Assembly (NCBI GenBank): GCA_002299135.1
Contig: DBNM01000091.1
Location: 1-11,701 of the forward strand
Source: Candidatus Neomicrothrix sp. UBA672
GTDB taxonomy: Bacteria > Actinomycetota > Acidimicrobiia > Acidimicrobiales > MedAcidi-G1
Direction: 5' to 3'
Length of the DNA: 11,701 bases
In this document: positions 1 through 6,826 of the stretch, one piece after another
Layout: each line of letters opens with the position of its first letter
How positions within the stretch are numbered: the stretch's first letter is position 1
The notes under the pieces: model-generated
Told to the model about the DNA's origin: nothing
The model's database searches: none
The model's input: only the letters and a program-made list of their open reading frames with translations
Made by a program: the position numbers and the translations under genes

Positions 1-70
1 TGATAGGCCGGAGGTGTAAGCACGGCAACGTGTTCAGCCGACCGGTACTAATCGGCCGAGGGCTTGGTAC
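1..70 (+). rRNA. rrl: 23S rRNA, 3' end (partial)
   Basis: The first bases match the conserved 3' end of bacterial 23S rRNA: TGATAGGCCGGAGGTGTAAG, then ACCGGTACTAAT and CGGCCGAGGGCTTGG. The stretch corresponds to roughly the last 70 nucleotides, and the gene continues to the left of the window. The CGGCCGAGGGCTTG ending resembles actinobacterial 23S genes rather than those of Proteobacteria. The exact mature 3' end cannot be fixed without the 5' strand of the terminal helix, which is not in the window. I place it near position 70, just after the GGCTTGGTAC that should pair with the unseen 5' end. Confidence 0.93.
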
Positions 71-150
71 TTACTTATCGCATATGTTTTGCTCGTGTTC
101 GCTATGGAGATCTTAAGGATTTCTGTTTTATATTTGACAATTTAGATTTT

Positions 151-174
151 GCTTGGCCAAAGGATTGGTCGAGC
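151..174 (+). other. Hairpin in the 23S-5S spacer, candidate rRNA processing site
   Basis: GCTTGGCC (151-158) can pair with GGTCGAGC (167-174) around an 8-base loop, giving eight base pairs of which two are G-U. It ends about 7 bases before the predicted 5' end of 5S rRNA. Spacer hairpins next to mature ends are often substrates for rRNA maturation, but nothing here proves that role. The rest of the spacer (71-150) is AT-rich and shows no tRNA. Confidence 0.35.
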
Positions 175-181
175 ATCAAGG

Positions 182-301
182 TTTCCGGTGGTTATAGCGG
201 TGGGGTCACACCCGTTTCCATTCCGAACACGGAAGTTAAGCCCACCAGCGCCGATGGTACTTGGGACGTGGGTCCCTGGGAGAGTAGGACGCTGCCGGAT
301 T
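182..301 (+). rRNA. rrf: 5S rRNA
   Basis: The conserved 5S landmarks are present in order: GGTTATAGCGG near the 5' end, the loop A/B region TGGGGTCACACCCG, CATTCCGAACACGGAAG (helix III/loop C), TAAGCCCACCAGCGCCGATGG and GGGAGAGTAGG near the 3' end. Terminal helix I forms between TCCGGTGG (184-191) and CGCTGCCGGA (ending at 299). Length is about 120 nucleotides, normal for the family. It is the last gene of a 23S-5S rRNA operon and is followed at once by a strong hairpin. The ends are uncertain by two or three bases. Confidence 0.95.
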
Positions 302-311
302 ACTAACGCTG

Positions 312-337
312 AGGGCGGGGCTGAAAAGTCCCGCCCT
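312..337 (+). terminator. Strong hairpin at the end of the rRNA operon
   Basis: AGGGCGGGGCT (312-322) pairs with AGTCCCGCCCT (327-337), with one G-U pair, around a GAAA tetraloop: 11 base pairs, mostly G-C. It lies 11 bases after 5S rRNA, where an operon terminator is expected. It is followed by GTGCGCGTCTTTA rather than a continuous T-run, so classical intrinsic termination may be inefficient. It could also act as a 3' stabilising or processing stem. Confidence 0.75.
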
Positions 338-359
338 GTGCGCGTCTTTAGCATCTACA

Positions 360-375
360 GGGGTATGGTTTCCCC
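360..375 (+). promoter_or_regulatory. Small GGGG/CCCC hairpin abutting the TPR start codon
   Basis: GGGG (360-363) can pair with CCCC (372-375) around an 8-base loop, ending directly against the ATG at 376. No clear Shine-Dalgarno sequence precedes this ATG. The stem has only four pairs, so any role in limiting initiation is speculative. Confidence 0.2.
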
Positions 376-1380
376 ATGGAAAAGCCAAAAGGTAATCGTC
401 GAAATGACAAACCCACTGGGGATAGACCTTCTGGTAACAAACGTAGAAATGAAAGACGTAATTCGCACTCAGATCGAAATAAAAGAAGTAATCCTAAACC
501 TGAGAATGTTCGAAAAGATTGGGGAAGCGTAACAAGACACGGAGCTGGAAAACTTACGCGAGAAGAATCAGAAGATAGAGAAGAACGAAACAAAAGAACC
601 GCAACGAGAATCCCTGAGGATGAAATACCTGCCAGAGAATCTTCTGATCGTCTCAGAAGCGAGGCCACTGAAGCAATTTCTAGAGCCAAAGGAAGAAAGA
701 AGAATACTCGCAGAGAAACTGTAAAAAAGCGCATTCCAACTCCCAACACTCCTCATCAATTACCAGATGCTGGGAAATTGTTAAGAAAATTACTCGGAGA
801 GAAAAGAGGAGCACGTGCGGCTTCACTATTAGGTCACGCTGCTAGAGAGTTTGAAGACGAAAAATTTGTTGAAGCTCAAAAAATCTTGAACTCGTTAGAT
901 GAAAAGTCCCTTCAAGTGGCAGAAGTAGTTGAATTATCTGGATTGATTAATTACCGCTTAGGCAAGTGGTCCATTGCATCAGAATTTTTAGAGTCTTTTC
1001 GGACAATAACGGGAAGTACAGAACAGCATCCAGTCTTGGCGGATTGTTACAGAGCGCAAAGCAACTGGACAGAAGTCGAGATTCTTTGGGATGAACTCAG
1101 ACAAGCTTCCCCTAACGCGGCACTTGTGACAGAAGGCCGGTTGGTGATGGCGGGATCTTTAGATGATCAAGGTAGAACTTCAGATGCAGTTCGAATTCTC
1201 GAAAAAGGGTGGAAGGTGCCCAGGCACCCTAAAGAACACCATTTACGACGCGCTTACGCTTTAGGAGACTTGTACGAAAGGTCAGGTGCTTTACCGAGAG
1301 CAAGGGAGTTGTTTACTTGGATCAGAAAACATTCTCCTAAATTTGCGGATGTCAACGAACGCGTTAGAGACTTAAGTTAA
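376..1380 (+). CDS. TPR-repeat protein with a highly basic N-terminal tail (Rv1691-like)
   Basis: A 334-residue protein of two parts. Residues 1 to about 120 are low-complexity and hydrophilic, dominated by Arg, Lys, Asn, Glu and Ser, and probably disordered. Residues about 145-334 are alpha-helical with TPR-like helix pairs, seen at about 148-175, 182-210, 216-246 and most clearly 290-320 (YALGDLYERSGALPRARELF). There is no signal peptide or membrane segment, so it should be cytoplasmic. TPR arrays usually bind proteins; the partner is unknown. It resembles the uncharacterised actinobacterial TPR protein encoded next to the HAD phosphatase and tlyA (Rv1691 in M. tuberculosis, from memory), including a segment like LADCYRAQSN. 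The ATG at 376 is the only in-frame ATG before the repeats. It has no good Shine-Dalgarno sequence and starts only 38 bases after the rRNA terminator stem. The family call is fairly safe; function is unknown. Confidence 0.85.
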   Translation: MEKPKGNRRNDKPTGDRPSGNKRRNERRNSHSDRNKRSNPKPENVRKDWGSVTRHGAGKLTREESEDREERNKRTATRIPEDEIPARESSDRLRSEATEAISRAKGRKKNTRRETVKKRIPTPNTPHQLPDAGKLLRKLLGEKRGARAASLLGHAAREFEDEKFVEAQKILNSLDEKSLQVAEVVELSGLINYRLGKWSIASEFLESFRTITGSTEQHPVLADCYRAQSNWTEVEILWDELRQASPNAALVTEGRLVMAGSLDDQGRTSDAVRILEKGWKVPRHPKEHHLRRAYALGDLYERSGALPRARELFTWIRKHSPKFADVNERVRDLS

Positions 1381-1460
1381 TTTACTTAAAGTAAAAAAAA
1401 GTTCATCTGTCAGCTCCAAAGCGCCTAAGGTTGAACTGTGACATCAGACTTCTAATACTT

Positions 1461-1468
1461 GAGAGGAG
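1461..1468 (+). promoter_or_regulatory. Ribosome binding site that sets the aldolase start
   Basis: GAGAGGAG, with AGGAG ending 7 bases before the ATG at 1476, is the best Shine-Dalgarno match in the window. It lies downstream of the in-frame TTG at 1431, so that upstream codon is not the start. Confidence 0.85.
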
Positions 1469-1475
1469 TTACAGA

Positions 1476-2528
1476 ATGGATGTTCAAAAAATTCTTGGTG
1501 ATGAAGCTAGTTACTTATTGGAACACACCGCAGAAGCGATACCCGCAAAACTTCTTACTACACCAGGGCCTGATTTCGTAACAGAAATCTTTAGTGAAAC
1601 TGATCGGAGTCCTCAAGTAATGAGGAATTATCAATCGCTTTTGAATCACGGCCGCCTGGCAGGTACGGGGTATGTTTCGATACTTCCAGTTGATCAAGGT
1701 ATAGAGCATTCAGCTGCAGCTTCTTTTGCTCCAAACCCAGATTATTTCAACCCGAAGAATATAGTCGAATTAGCTATTGAAGGGGGTTGTAATGCTGTAG
1801 CAACCACCTTTGGAGTTTTAGGTGCTGTTTCAAGAAAGTATGCACATCGAATCCCATTTATCGTGAAGTTGAACCACAACGAACTTTTGACATTTCCAAA
1901 TAAGTTCGATCAGGTTATGTATGGAACGGTGGAGCAAGCCTATGAACTCGGAGCTGCAGGAGTGGGTGCAACAATATATTTCGGTTCTGAAGAATCAACC
2001 CGACAAATTGTTGAAGTAAGTGAAGCTTTCTCTCTAGCTCACCAGTTAGGAATGTTTACTGTTCTCTGGTGTTATCTGAGGAATCCTGATTTCAATAAAG
2101 ATGGTATTGATTATCACACAGCAGCTGACTTAACTGGACAAGCTAATCATATTGGCGTGACAATTGAAGCTGATGTAATCAAGCAGAAACTCCCCGAGGT
2201 AAACGGGGGATTCAACGCTATGGAAGGTTACGGAAAAACTCACCCACTTGTTTATGAAGAACTTACAACAGATCATCCAATAGATTTATGTAGATGGCAG
2301 GTAGCTAATTGTTACATGGGAAGAGTGGGGCTTATCAACAGCGGTGGAGCCTCCTCAGGTGCAGGCGACCTGCAGGAAGCCGTGAAAACTGCTGTGATAA
2401 ATAAACGTGCTGGAGGGATGGGGCTAATAAGCGGAAGAAAGTCATTTCAACGCCCGATGGGCGAAGGTGTGGAACTCCTTAATGCGATTCAAGATGTTTA
2501 TCTTGATGACTCTGTCTCTATCGCTTGA
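1476..2528 (+). CDS. fbaB: Class I fructose-bisphosphate aldolase, FbaB/DhnA type
   Basis: A cytoplasmic enzyme that reversibly cleaves fructose 1,6-bisphosphate to dihydroxyacetone phosphate and glyceraldehyde 3-phosphate through a Schiff base. It belongs to the DhnA (archaeal-type class I) family, unrelated in sequence to the metal-dependent class II enzyme. The product is 350 residues, the same as I recall for E. coli FbaB. Diagnostic segments in order are VDQGIEH near residue 70, VKLNHNE, the [13 protein letters not shown] strand and ADVIKQKLP, whose first Lys (residue 236) matches the Schiff-base lysine of the family. NSGGASSG and [10 protein letters not shown] near the C-terminus fit the phosphate-binding loops. 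A strong Shine-Dalgarno sequence fixes the ATG at 1476. The gene stands 95 bases after the TPR gene and 160 before korA, so it may have its own promoter, though none is clear. Function is confident; physiological direction (gluconeogenic in many bacteria) is inferred. Confidence 0.93.
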   Translation: MDVQKILGDEASYLLEHTAEAIPAKLLTTPGPDFVTEIFSETDRSPQVMRNYQSLLNHGRLAGTGYVSILPVDQGIEHSAAASFAPNPDYFNPKNIVELAIEGGCNAVATTFGVLGAVSRKYAHRIPFIVKLNHNELLTFPNKFDQVMYGTVEQAYELGAAGVGATIYFGSEESTRQIVEVSEAFSLAHQLGMFTVLWCYLRNPDFNKDGIDYHTAADLTGQANHIGVTIEADVIKQKLPEVNGGFNAMEGYGKTHPLVYEELTTDHPIDLCRWQVANCYMGRVGLINSGGASSGAGDLQEAVKTAVINKRAGGMGLISGRKSFQRPMGEGVELLNAIQDVYLDDSVSIA

Positions 2529-2543
2529 TTTTAAAAAAATCAA
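2525..2543 (+). terminator. Weak AT-rich hairpin at the aldolase stop codon
   Basis: TTGATTTT (2525-2532) and AAAATCAA (2536-2543) form an 8-pair stem overlapping the TGA stop. It is almost all A-T, has a 3-base loop and no adjacent T-run (a short one lies near 2557-2563). It is at most a weak terminator. The remaining bases up to korA (2544-2688) are AT-rich and show no convincing promoter pair. Confidence 0.25.
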
Positions 2544-2688
2544 TGCGTCTCATAGTTCTTTTTCATGTATAAATTGGTTGTCGTGTTTGGAGAGATCTTT
2601 CTAAATGGTCATAGCTAATTTCCTTGTGATTGGTTAGTCTGCAGGTAGTGACAATGAGTCTTCTCTTCTTAAAAATTAAGGAAAATAA

Positions 2689-5043
2689 GTGACCACATTT
2701 TCAATTTTGGATGTCGAGATTCAAGAGATAGAAGGTGGTAAAACCCTTTTCGGGGATTCTCTGACGACATTCCCAATGGCAATGGTAATTCTTGATCCAT
2801 ACACGCTCGAAAGTTCTTGGATATTAGACACGGCCGATCGGGTTCTCAGCCATTTCCAAGGAGCAGATGTAAGGGTAGCTTTTGTTGTTGCGGGTTCTGA
2901 CCCTGAAGGGGCAGCTAGTTTCTTAGGGCCGTTATCGGAAAGAATTCTTACTTTCGTTGATAAAGACAAGAAATTAGTGAAAGAGCTTTCGATCAAGTCA
3001 TTGCCTTCGTTTGCTGTTGTTCGTCAAGATGGATCAGTGCTTGGTTCAGCTGAAGGTTGGAATCCGAATGATTGGAGAGACCTGGCTGGAAGTCTGGCTG
3101 AGATGACAAGTTGGTCACGTCCAGAGATACCTTCAGGAGATGATCCAGCTGCGTATAAAGGAACTCCCGCACGTGGTACTGTTAATCAAGTGATCCCAGC
3201 TGATGTAGAACTAGTTGAAAAAGTCATCATAAGATTTGCTGGCGACTCCGGTGACGGAATGCAATTGACCGGAGACAGATTCACAAATGCAAGCGCCTTA
3301 GCAGGTAATGATCTTGCTACCCTTCCAGAGTTTCCAGCTGAGATCCGAGCTCCTGCTGGAACATTAGCCGGAGTTTCAGCTTTCCAAGTTCAAATTTCTG
3401 ACCATGACATCACCACGCCTGGGGATGCTCCAGCTGTTCTTGTCGCTATGAATCCCGCAGCTTTAAAATCTGACCTTCACCTGTTAGTAAATGGTGGAAC
3501 GGTGATTGTTAACGAAGACACATTTGAAGAGAGAAACCTTGAAAAGGCTGGATATAGCTACAACCCGCTTAAAGAAGGAGAGGAACTCGATGGCTATCGA
3601 GTCATCAAAGTTCCAATGACTAATTTAACAAAGGAGGTCTGCAAAGATCTTGGAGTAAAGCCAAGAGACGCGGATCGCTCGAAGAATTTTTTCGCTTTAG
3701 GTCTAGTTTCATGGATGTACAGTCGACCTGTTGAACCAACTCTTGAATGGATTGATGAAAAATTCGCTGGAAAAGATTTGGTGATTTCAGCAAATAAAGC
3801 GGCTTTCAAAGCCGGACACGCTTTTGGAGAAACGGCTGAGTTGGGTGACCAGAGGGTAGCTATTAAAGCTGCGCCTCTTCCATCGGGAACGTATACAAGT
3901 ATTACTGGTGGTACCGCTCTGTCATGGGGACTGATAGCAGCCAGCCACCTTTCTAAGCGTCCTTTATTCCTAGGGACTTATCCTATTACCCCCGCTTCCG
4001 ACATTCTCCACGAGTTAGTCCGTCACAAACGACACGGAGTTATGACGTTTCAGGCAGAAGATGAGATAGCAGCTATAGGATCAGCACTTGGAGCTTCTTA
4101 TGGAGGACACCTAGGAGTAACCACTACTAGCGGTCCAGGTGTTGCTCTCAAGTCCGAAACACTGGGTCTGGCGGTTTCTCTCGAATTGCCTCTTGTCTTA
4201 GTAGATGTCCAGCGCGGAGGTCCATCCACAGGATTGCCAACAAAAACTGAAGCTTCAGATTTACTTCTAGCAATGTATGGGAGGCACGGAGAGGCTCCGC
4301 TTCCAATTGTTTCAGCCAGTACCCCTGCAGATTGTTTCGACGTAGCTATAGAAGCAGCCAGAATAGCTTTAACCCACCGAACCCCTGTCATTCTCCTTAC
4401 TGATGGCTATTTAGCTAATAGTTCAGAACCGTGGCTTCTACCAGATCCCTCTTCTTTACCAGAAATACCTGTTGAATTTGCTACAGAATTTAATCAAACG
4501 AATGAGGATGGAGATGGGATCTTTTGGCCTTACCAGAGGAATGAAGACCTTGCTCGTGATTGGGCTTTGCCAGGGACACCAGAACTTATGCACAGAATTG
4601 GTGGGATTGAAAAAGAAGATGGTTCTGGAAACATAAGCTACGATCCGGAAAATCATGGATACATGGTTGACCTAAGACAGGAAAGAATTCAAAAAGTCAA
4701 GGTACCCGACCTTGAGGTTGATGGAGATCAAGATTTCGAACTTTTAGTAGTCGGTTGGGGTTCAACATGGGGTGCAATTAAAGGTGCTGTGAGTCGAGCT
4801 TGTAAAGATGGCTACAAGATCGGACATGTGCATTTGAGGCATCTGAATCCATTACCAAACAATCTTGGTGACCTTTTAAGCAAAGCAAACAAAGTTTTAG
4901 TACCTGAGATGAATCTTGGGCAATTAAGTAAAATAATTAGAGCAGAGTACTTAGTTGATGCAAAATCTATTACAAAAGTAAAGGGTGTGCCCTTTACCGC
5001 TGGGGAACTTGATCACGTACTTCGGGAGGCTTTAGATGACTGA
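2689..5043 (+). CDS. korA: 2-oxoacid:ferredoxin oxidoreductase alpha subunit with an N-terminal thioredoxin-like domain
   Basis: Large subunit (784 residues) of a two-subunit, cytoplasmic enzyme that oxidatively decarboxylates a 2-oxoacid (2-oxoglutarate or pyruvate) to the acyl-CoA while reducing ferredoxin. The reaction can run in reverse. The core, from about residue 175, has the gamma domain with RFAGDSGDGMQLTGDRF (182-198) and PAEIRAPAGT, then the pyrimidine-binding alpha domain with YPITPASD (431-438), QAEDEIAAIG (455-464) and TTSGPG (479-484), and a C-terminal domain with LLVVGWGSTWGA (685-696). That core of about 610 residues matches the usual KorA length. The first 170 residues are extra: a thioredoxin-like fold with SLPSFAVVRQDG (104-115, probable cis-Pro 106) and no cysteine at all. 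The GTG start follows AAGGA with 6-base spacing. It overlaps korB by 8 bases, implying coupled synthesis. Substrate cannot be told from sequence. Confidence 0.92.
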   Translation: MTTFSILDVEIQEIEGGKTLFGDSLTTFPMAMVILDPYTLESSWILDTADRVLSHFQGADVRVAFVVAGSDPEGAASFLGPLSERILTFVDKDKKLVKELSIKSLPSFAVVRQDGSVLGSAEGWNPNDWRDLAGSLAEMTSWSRPEIPSGDDPAAYKGTPARGTVNQVIPADVELVEKVIIRFAGDSGDGMQLTGDRFTNASALAGNDLATLPEFPAEIRAPAGTLAGVSAFQVQISDHDITTPGDAPAVLVAMNPAALKSDLHLLVNGGTVIVNEDTFEERNLEKAGYSYNPLKEGEELDGYRVIKVPMTNLTKEVCKDLGVKPRDADRSKNFFALGLVSWMYSRPVEPTLEWIDEKFAGKDLVISANKAAFKAGHAFGETAELGDQRVAIKAAPLPSGTYTSITGGTALSWGLIAASHLSKRPLFLGTYPITPASDILHELVRHKRHGVMTFQAEDEIAAIGSALGASYGGHLGVTTTSGPGVALKSETLGLAVSLELPLVLVDVQRGGPSTGLPTKTEASDLLLAMYGRHGEAPLPIVSASTPADCFDVAIEAARIALTHRTPVILLTDGYLANSSEPWLLPDPSSLPEIPVEFATEFNQTNEDGDGIFWPYQRNEDLARDWALPGTPELMHRIGGIEKEDGSGNISYDPENHGYMVDLRQERIQKVKVPDLEVDGDQDFELLVVGWGSTWGAIKGAVSRACKDGYKIGHVHLRHLNPLPNNLGDLLSKANKVLVPEMNLGQLSKIIRAEYLVDAKSITKVKGVPFTAGELDHVLREALDD

Positions 5044-6058
5044 TACACAAACCAATTCCAACTCAACCACAAAAGCCGATTGGACAAGTGACCAAGAGGT
5101 TAGATGGTGTCCAGGATGTGGTGATTATTCGATTTTGACTGCTCTGCAAATGTTAATGCCTGAACTGGATGCAGACCGAGAAAAGACTGTTTTCATCTCT
5201 GGTATAGGTTGTGCCGCTCGCTTCCCTTATTACATGAACACTTATGGAATGCACAGCATTCATGGAAGAGCGCCTGCTATAGCAACAGGCTTGGCTTTGG
5301 CGAGACCAGATCTTGATGTTTGGGTAGTAGGCGGTGATGGAGACATGCTTTCTATTGGCGGCAATCATCTTGTGCATGCGTTAAGAAGAAATATCAACAT
5401 AAATATTTTGCTTTTTAATAATCAGATTTATGGACTCACAAAAGGCCAATTCTCTCCGACCAGTGAAGTGGGCAAGGTGACGAAGTCCTCTCCGATCGGA
5501 TTGATTGCTAAACCACTCAATCCTTTAAGTGTGGCTATAGGTTCTGAGGCTACTTTCGTCGCAAGAACCCATGACATGGACAGAGCCCATATGCAGGGCA
5601 TGTTTAGACGAGCATATGAACATCCAGGAGCCTCATTCGTTGAAGTGTTGCAGAATTGCAATGTGTTCAATGACGGAGCGTTCGATGCAATAACTAAAAA
5701 AGACGTACGTGAAGATATGTTGATCGACTTACACCATGGAGAACCTATTCTTTTCGGAGCTGAAAAACAGTTCGGTGTTGTAGCAAGTGATGGCGAAGTT
5801 TCCATCGCCAATGTTGATGAAGTTGGTTCTGATTCGATTTTGGTTCACGATGAAAGCAGGGAAGACCCTTCAAGAGCTTTTGCATTATCTCGTCTCAGCG
5901 AAACACCTTATACACCAACGCCAATGGGAGTATTCCGTGCAGTTGAACGAGATGAATATAGCGTCTCTCTTAAAGGCCAGATAGATGGAGTCGTAGAAAA
6001 CCAGGGCTCGGCTGGCCTTGATGAACTGTTACATTCACTTCCCACTTGGGAGGTCTGA
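5036..6058 (+). CDS. korB: 2-oxoacid:ferredoxin oxidoreductase beta subunit
   Basis: The 340-residue thiamine-diphosphate-binding subunit that partners the upstream alpha subunit. The ThDP/Mg motif is visible as GGDGDMLSIGGN (99-110) followed by NNQIYGLTKGQ (128-138). Four cysteines placed as in KorB-type enzymes could bind the single [4Fe-4S] cluster: Cys25 and Cys28 in WCPGCGDYS, Cys59 in GIGCAARFP, and Cys208 in LQNCNVFNDG. HGRAPAIATGLALARP (76-91) is also typical. Length is normal for the two-subunit KorAB type, which has no separate gamma or delta ferredoxin subunit; no ferredoxin gene is present in the window. The ATG lies inside the last codons of korA, with GGGAGG (5024-5029) six bases upstream, so translation is likely coupled. 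The enzyme class is secure; the choice of 2-oxoglutarate over pyruvate is inferred from similarity to actinobacterial KorAB. Confidence 0.94.
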   Translation: MTDTQTNSNSTTKADWTSDQEVRWCPGCGDYSILTALQMLMPELDADREKTVFISGIGCAARFPYYMNTYGMHSIHGRAPAIATGLALARPDLDVWVVGGDGDMLSIGGNHLVHALRRNININILLFNNQIYGLTKGQFSPTSEVGKVTKSSPIGLIAKPLNPLSVAIGSEATFVARTHDMDRAHMQGMFRRAYEHPGASFVEVLQNCNVFNDGAFDAITKKDVREDMLIDLHHGEPILFGAEKQFGVVASDGEVSIANVDEVGSDSILVHDESREDPSRAFALSRLSETPYTPTPMGVFRAVERDEYSVSLKGQIDGVVENQGSAGLDELLHSLPTWEV

Positions 6059-6077
6059 GTCCCTAAAAAAAGGGATT
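6058..6077 (+). promoter_or_regulatory. Hairpin that would hide the HAD-gene ribosome binding site
   Basis: AGTCCCT (6058-6064) can pair with AGGGATT (6071-6077), with one G-U pair, around an A6 loop. The 3' arm contains AGGGA (6071-6075), the only Shine-Dalgarno match for the ATG at 6083 (7-base spacing). The 5' arm begins at the korB stop codon. Ribosomes finishing korB would open the stem, so this looks like a coupling device. It could equally be a small attenuating stem. Confidence 0.4.
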
Positions 6078-6082
6078 TAAGT

Positions 6083-6826
6083 ATGACTTGGGCTCTTGAT
6101 CTAGACGGAGTTGTTTGGCTTGGAGACAAAGTTATTCCAGGAGTCGGGGAATCTATAACACGCCTAAGAGAAGAAGGCGAACAAGTTTTTTTTGTTACCA
6201 ATAATTCCGGTAGAACTGTATCTGAGGTAGAGGAAAAGCTTAATTCATTCAATATTGAGCCTGATGGAGGTGTGATCACCTCAGCGATGGCAATGGCCAC
6301 TTTGTTAAGCCCAGATGAGACAGTTCTGACTCTTTGTGGAAGAGGCGCCATAGAGGAGATGGAAAAAGTAGGTGTAAGAACCGTAAAAGAAGGTAAAGCT
6401 GATTCAGTCGTAGTTGGATTTCACGAAGACTTTGATTATTGGAAGCTAACTTCAGCCTTGCAGGCAGTTGATGCAGGAGCACGTCTACTTGCCACCAATG
6501 ATGATCTTACTTACCCTTCACATGACGGGATAAGGCCTGGCGCCGGATCCATTCTCGCATCTTTAGTTGCAGCCACAGGAGCAGTTCCATTAATAGCAGG
6601 GAAACCTTACAAACCCATGTGTGACTTACTGAATAAATTAAGCGGAGGAAGTGGAATAATGGTCGGAGACCGACCTGATACTGATGGAAGGTTTGCTAAA
6701 AATATGGGCTGGGAGTTTGGGCTAGTTTTGAGCGGGGTGACTAAAGAGTCAGATCTCCCTGTTGATCCACCTCACGACCAATTAGCCAATGATTTATCCG
6801 ACATGGTTGAACAAATTTTTTCCTAA
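6083..6826 (+). CDS. HAD-superfamily phosphatase, NagD type (Rv1692-like)
   Basis: A 247-residue cytoplasmic phosphohydrolase of HAD subfamily IIA (NagD/PGP-like). Motif I is DLDGVVW (6-12), giving nucleophile Asp6 and acid/base Asp8. Motif II is VTNNSG (38-43). The motif III lysine is in AGKPYKP (172-178), and motif IV is VGDRPDTDGRFA (194-205). The C2-type cap lies between motifs II and III, including the segment ATNDDLTYP. Its position just before tlyA matches M. tuberculosis Rv1692, which I recall being characterised as a glycerol-3-phosphate phosphatase; that substrate is possible here but not shown by sequence. The ATG at 6083 follows AGGGA with 7-base spacing. The stop codon overlaps the tlyA start by one base (TAATG), so the two are co-translated. 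There is no signal peptide. Confidence 0.9.
   Translation: MTWALDLDGVVWLGDKVIPGVGESITRLREEGEQVFFVTNNSGRTVSEVEEKLNSFNIEPDGGVITSAMAMATLLSPDETVLTLCGRGAIEEMEKVGVRTVKEGKADSVVVGFHEDFDYWKLTSALQAVDAGARLLATNDDLTYPSHDGIRPGAGSILASLVAATGAVPLIAGKPYKPMCDLLNKLSGGSGIMVGDRPDTDGRFAKNMGWEFGLVLSGVTKESDLPVDPPHDQLANDLSDMVEQIFS

Noticed and set aside
134..139. Perfect TTGACA -35 box in the 23S-5S spacer
   Set aside because: No -10-like hexamer lies 15-19 bases downstream (the sequence there is GC-containing CTTGGCCAA), and the site is inside an rRNA operon.
149..532. Open frame running through 5S rRNA into the TPR gene, with an internal ATG at 365
   Set aside because: It overlaps the 5S gene and then the longer TPR frame. 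Its translation has no recognisable features, so it is a shadow frame.
348..749. Antisense open frame opposite the TPR N-terminal tail
   Set aside because: It mirrors the Arg/Lys/Ser-rich low-complexity coding sequence and shows no family signature.
1372..1390. Short AT inverted repeat at the end of the TPR gene as a terminator
   Set aside because: Six A-T-rich pairs followed by an A-run, not a T-run, on the coding strand; too weak to call.
1431..1458. Possible promoter TTGAAC - 16 bases - TAATAC before the aldolase
   Set aside because: The -10 match is poor (3 of 6), and transcription would start inside the Shine-Dalgarno sequence.
1431..1475. Upstream in-frame TTG start for the aldolase (15 more residues)
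   Set aside because: The strong AGGAG ribosome binding site lies between this TTG and the ATG at 1476, and family length fits the ATG.
2191..2210. CCCCG/CGGGG inverted repeat in the aldolase gene
   Set aside because: It encodes the conserved region just after the Schiff-base lysine, so no separate signal is needed to explain it.
2361..2373. Perfect short palindrome GCAGG-CGA-CCTGC in the aldolase gene
   Set aside because: It lies inside conserved coding sequence (GAGDLQEA) and five pairs is within chance expectation.
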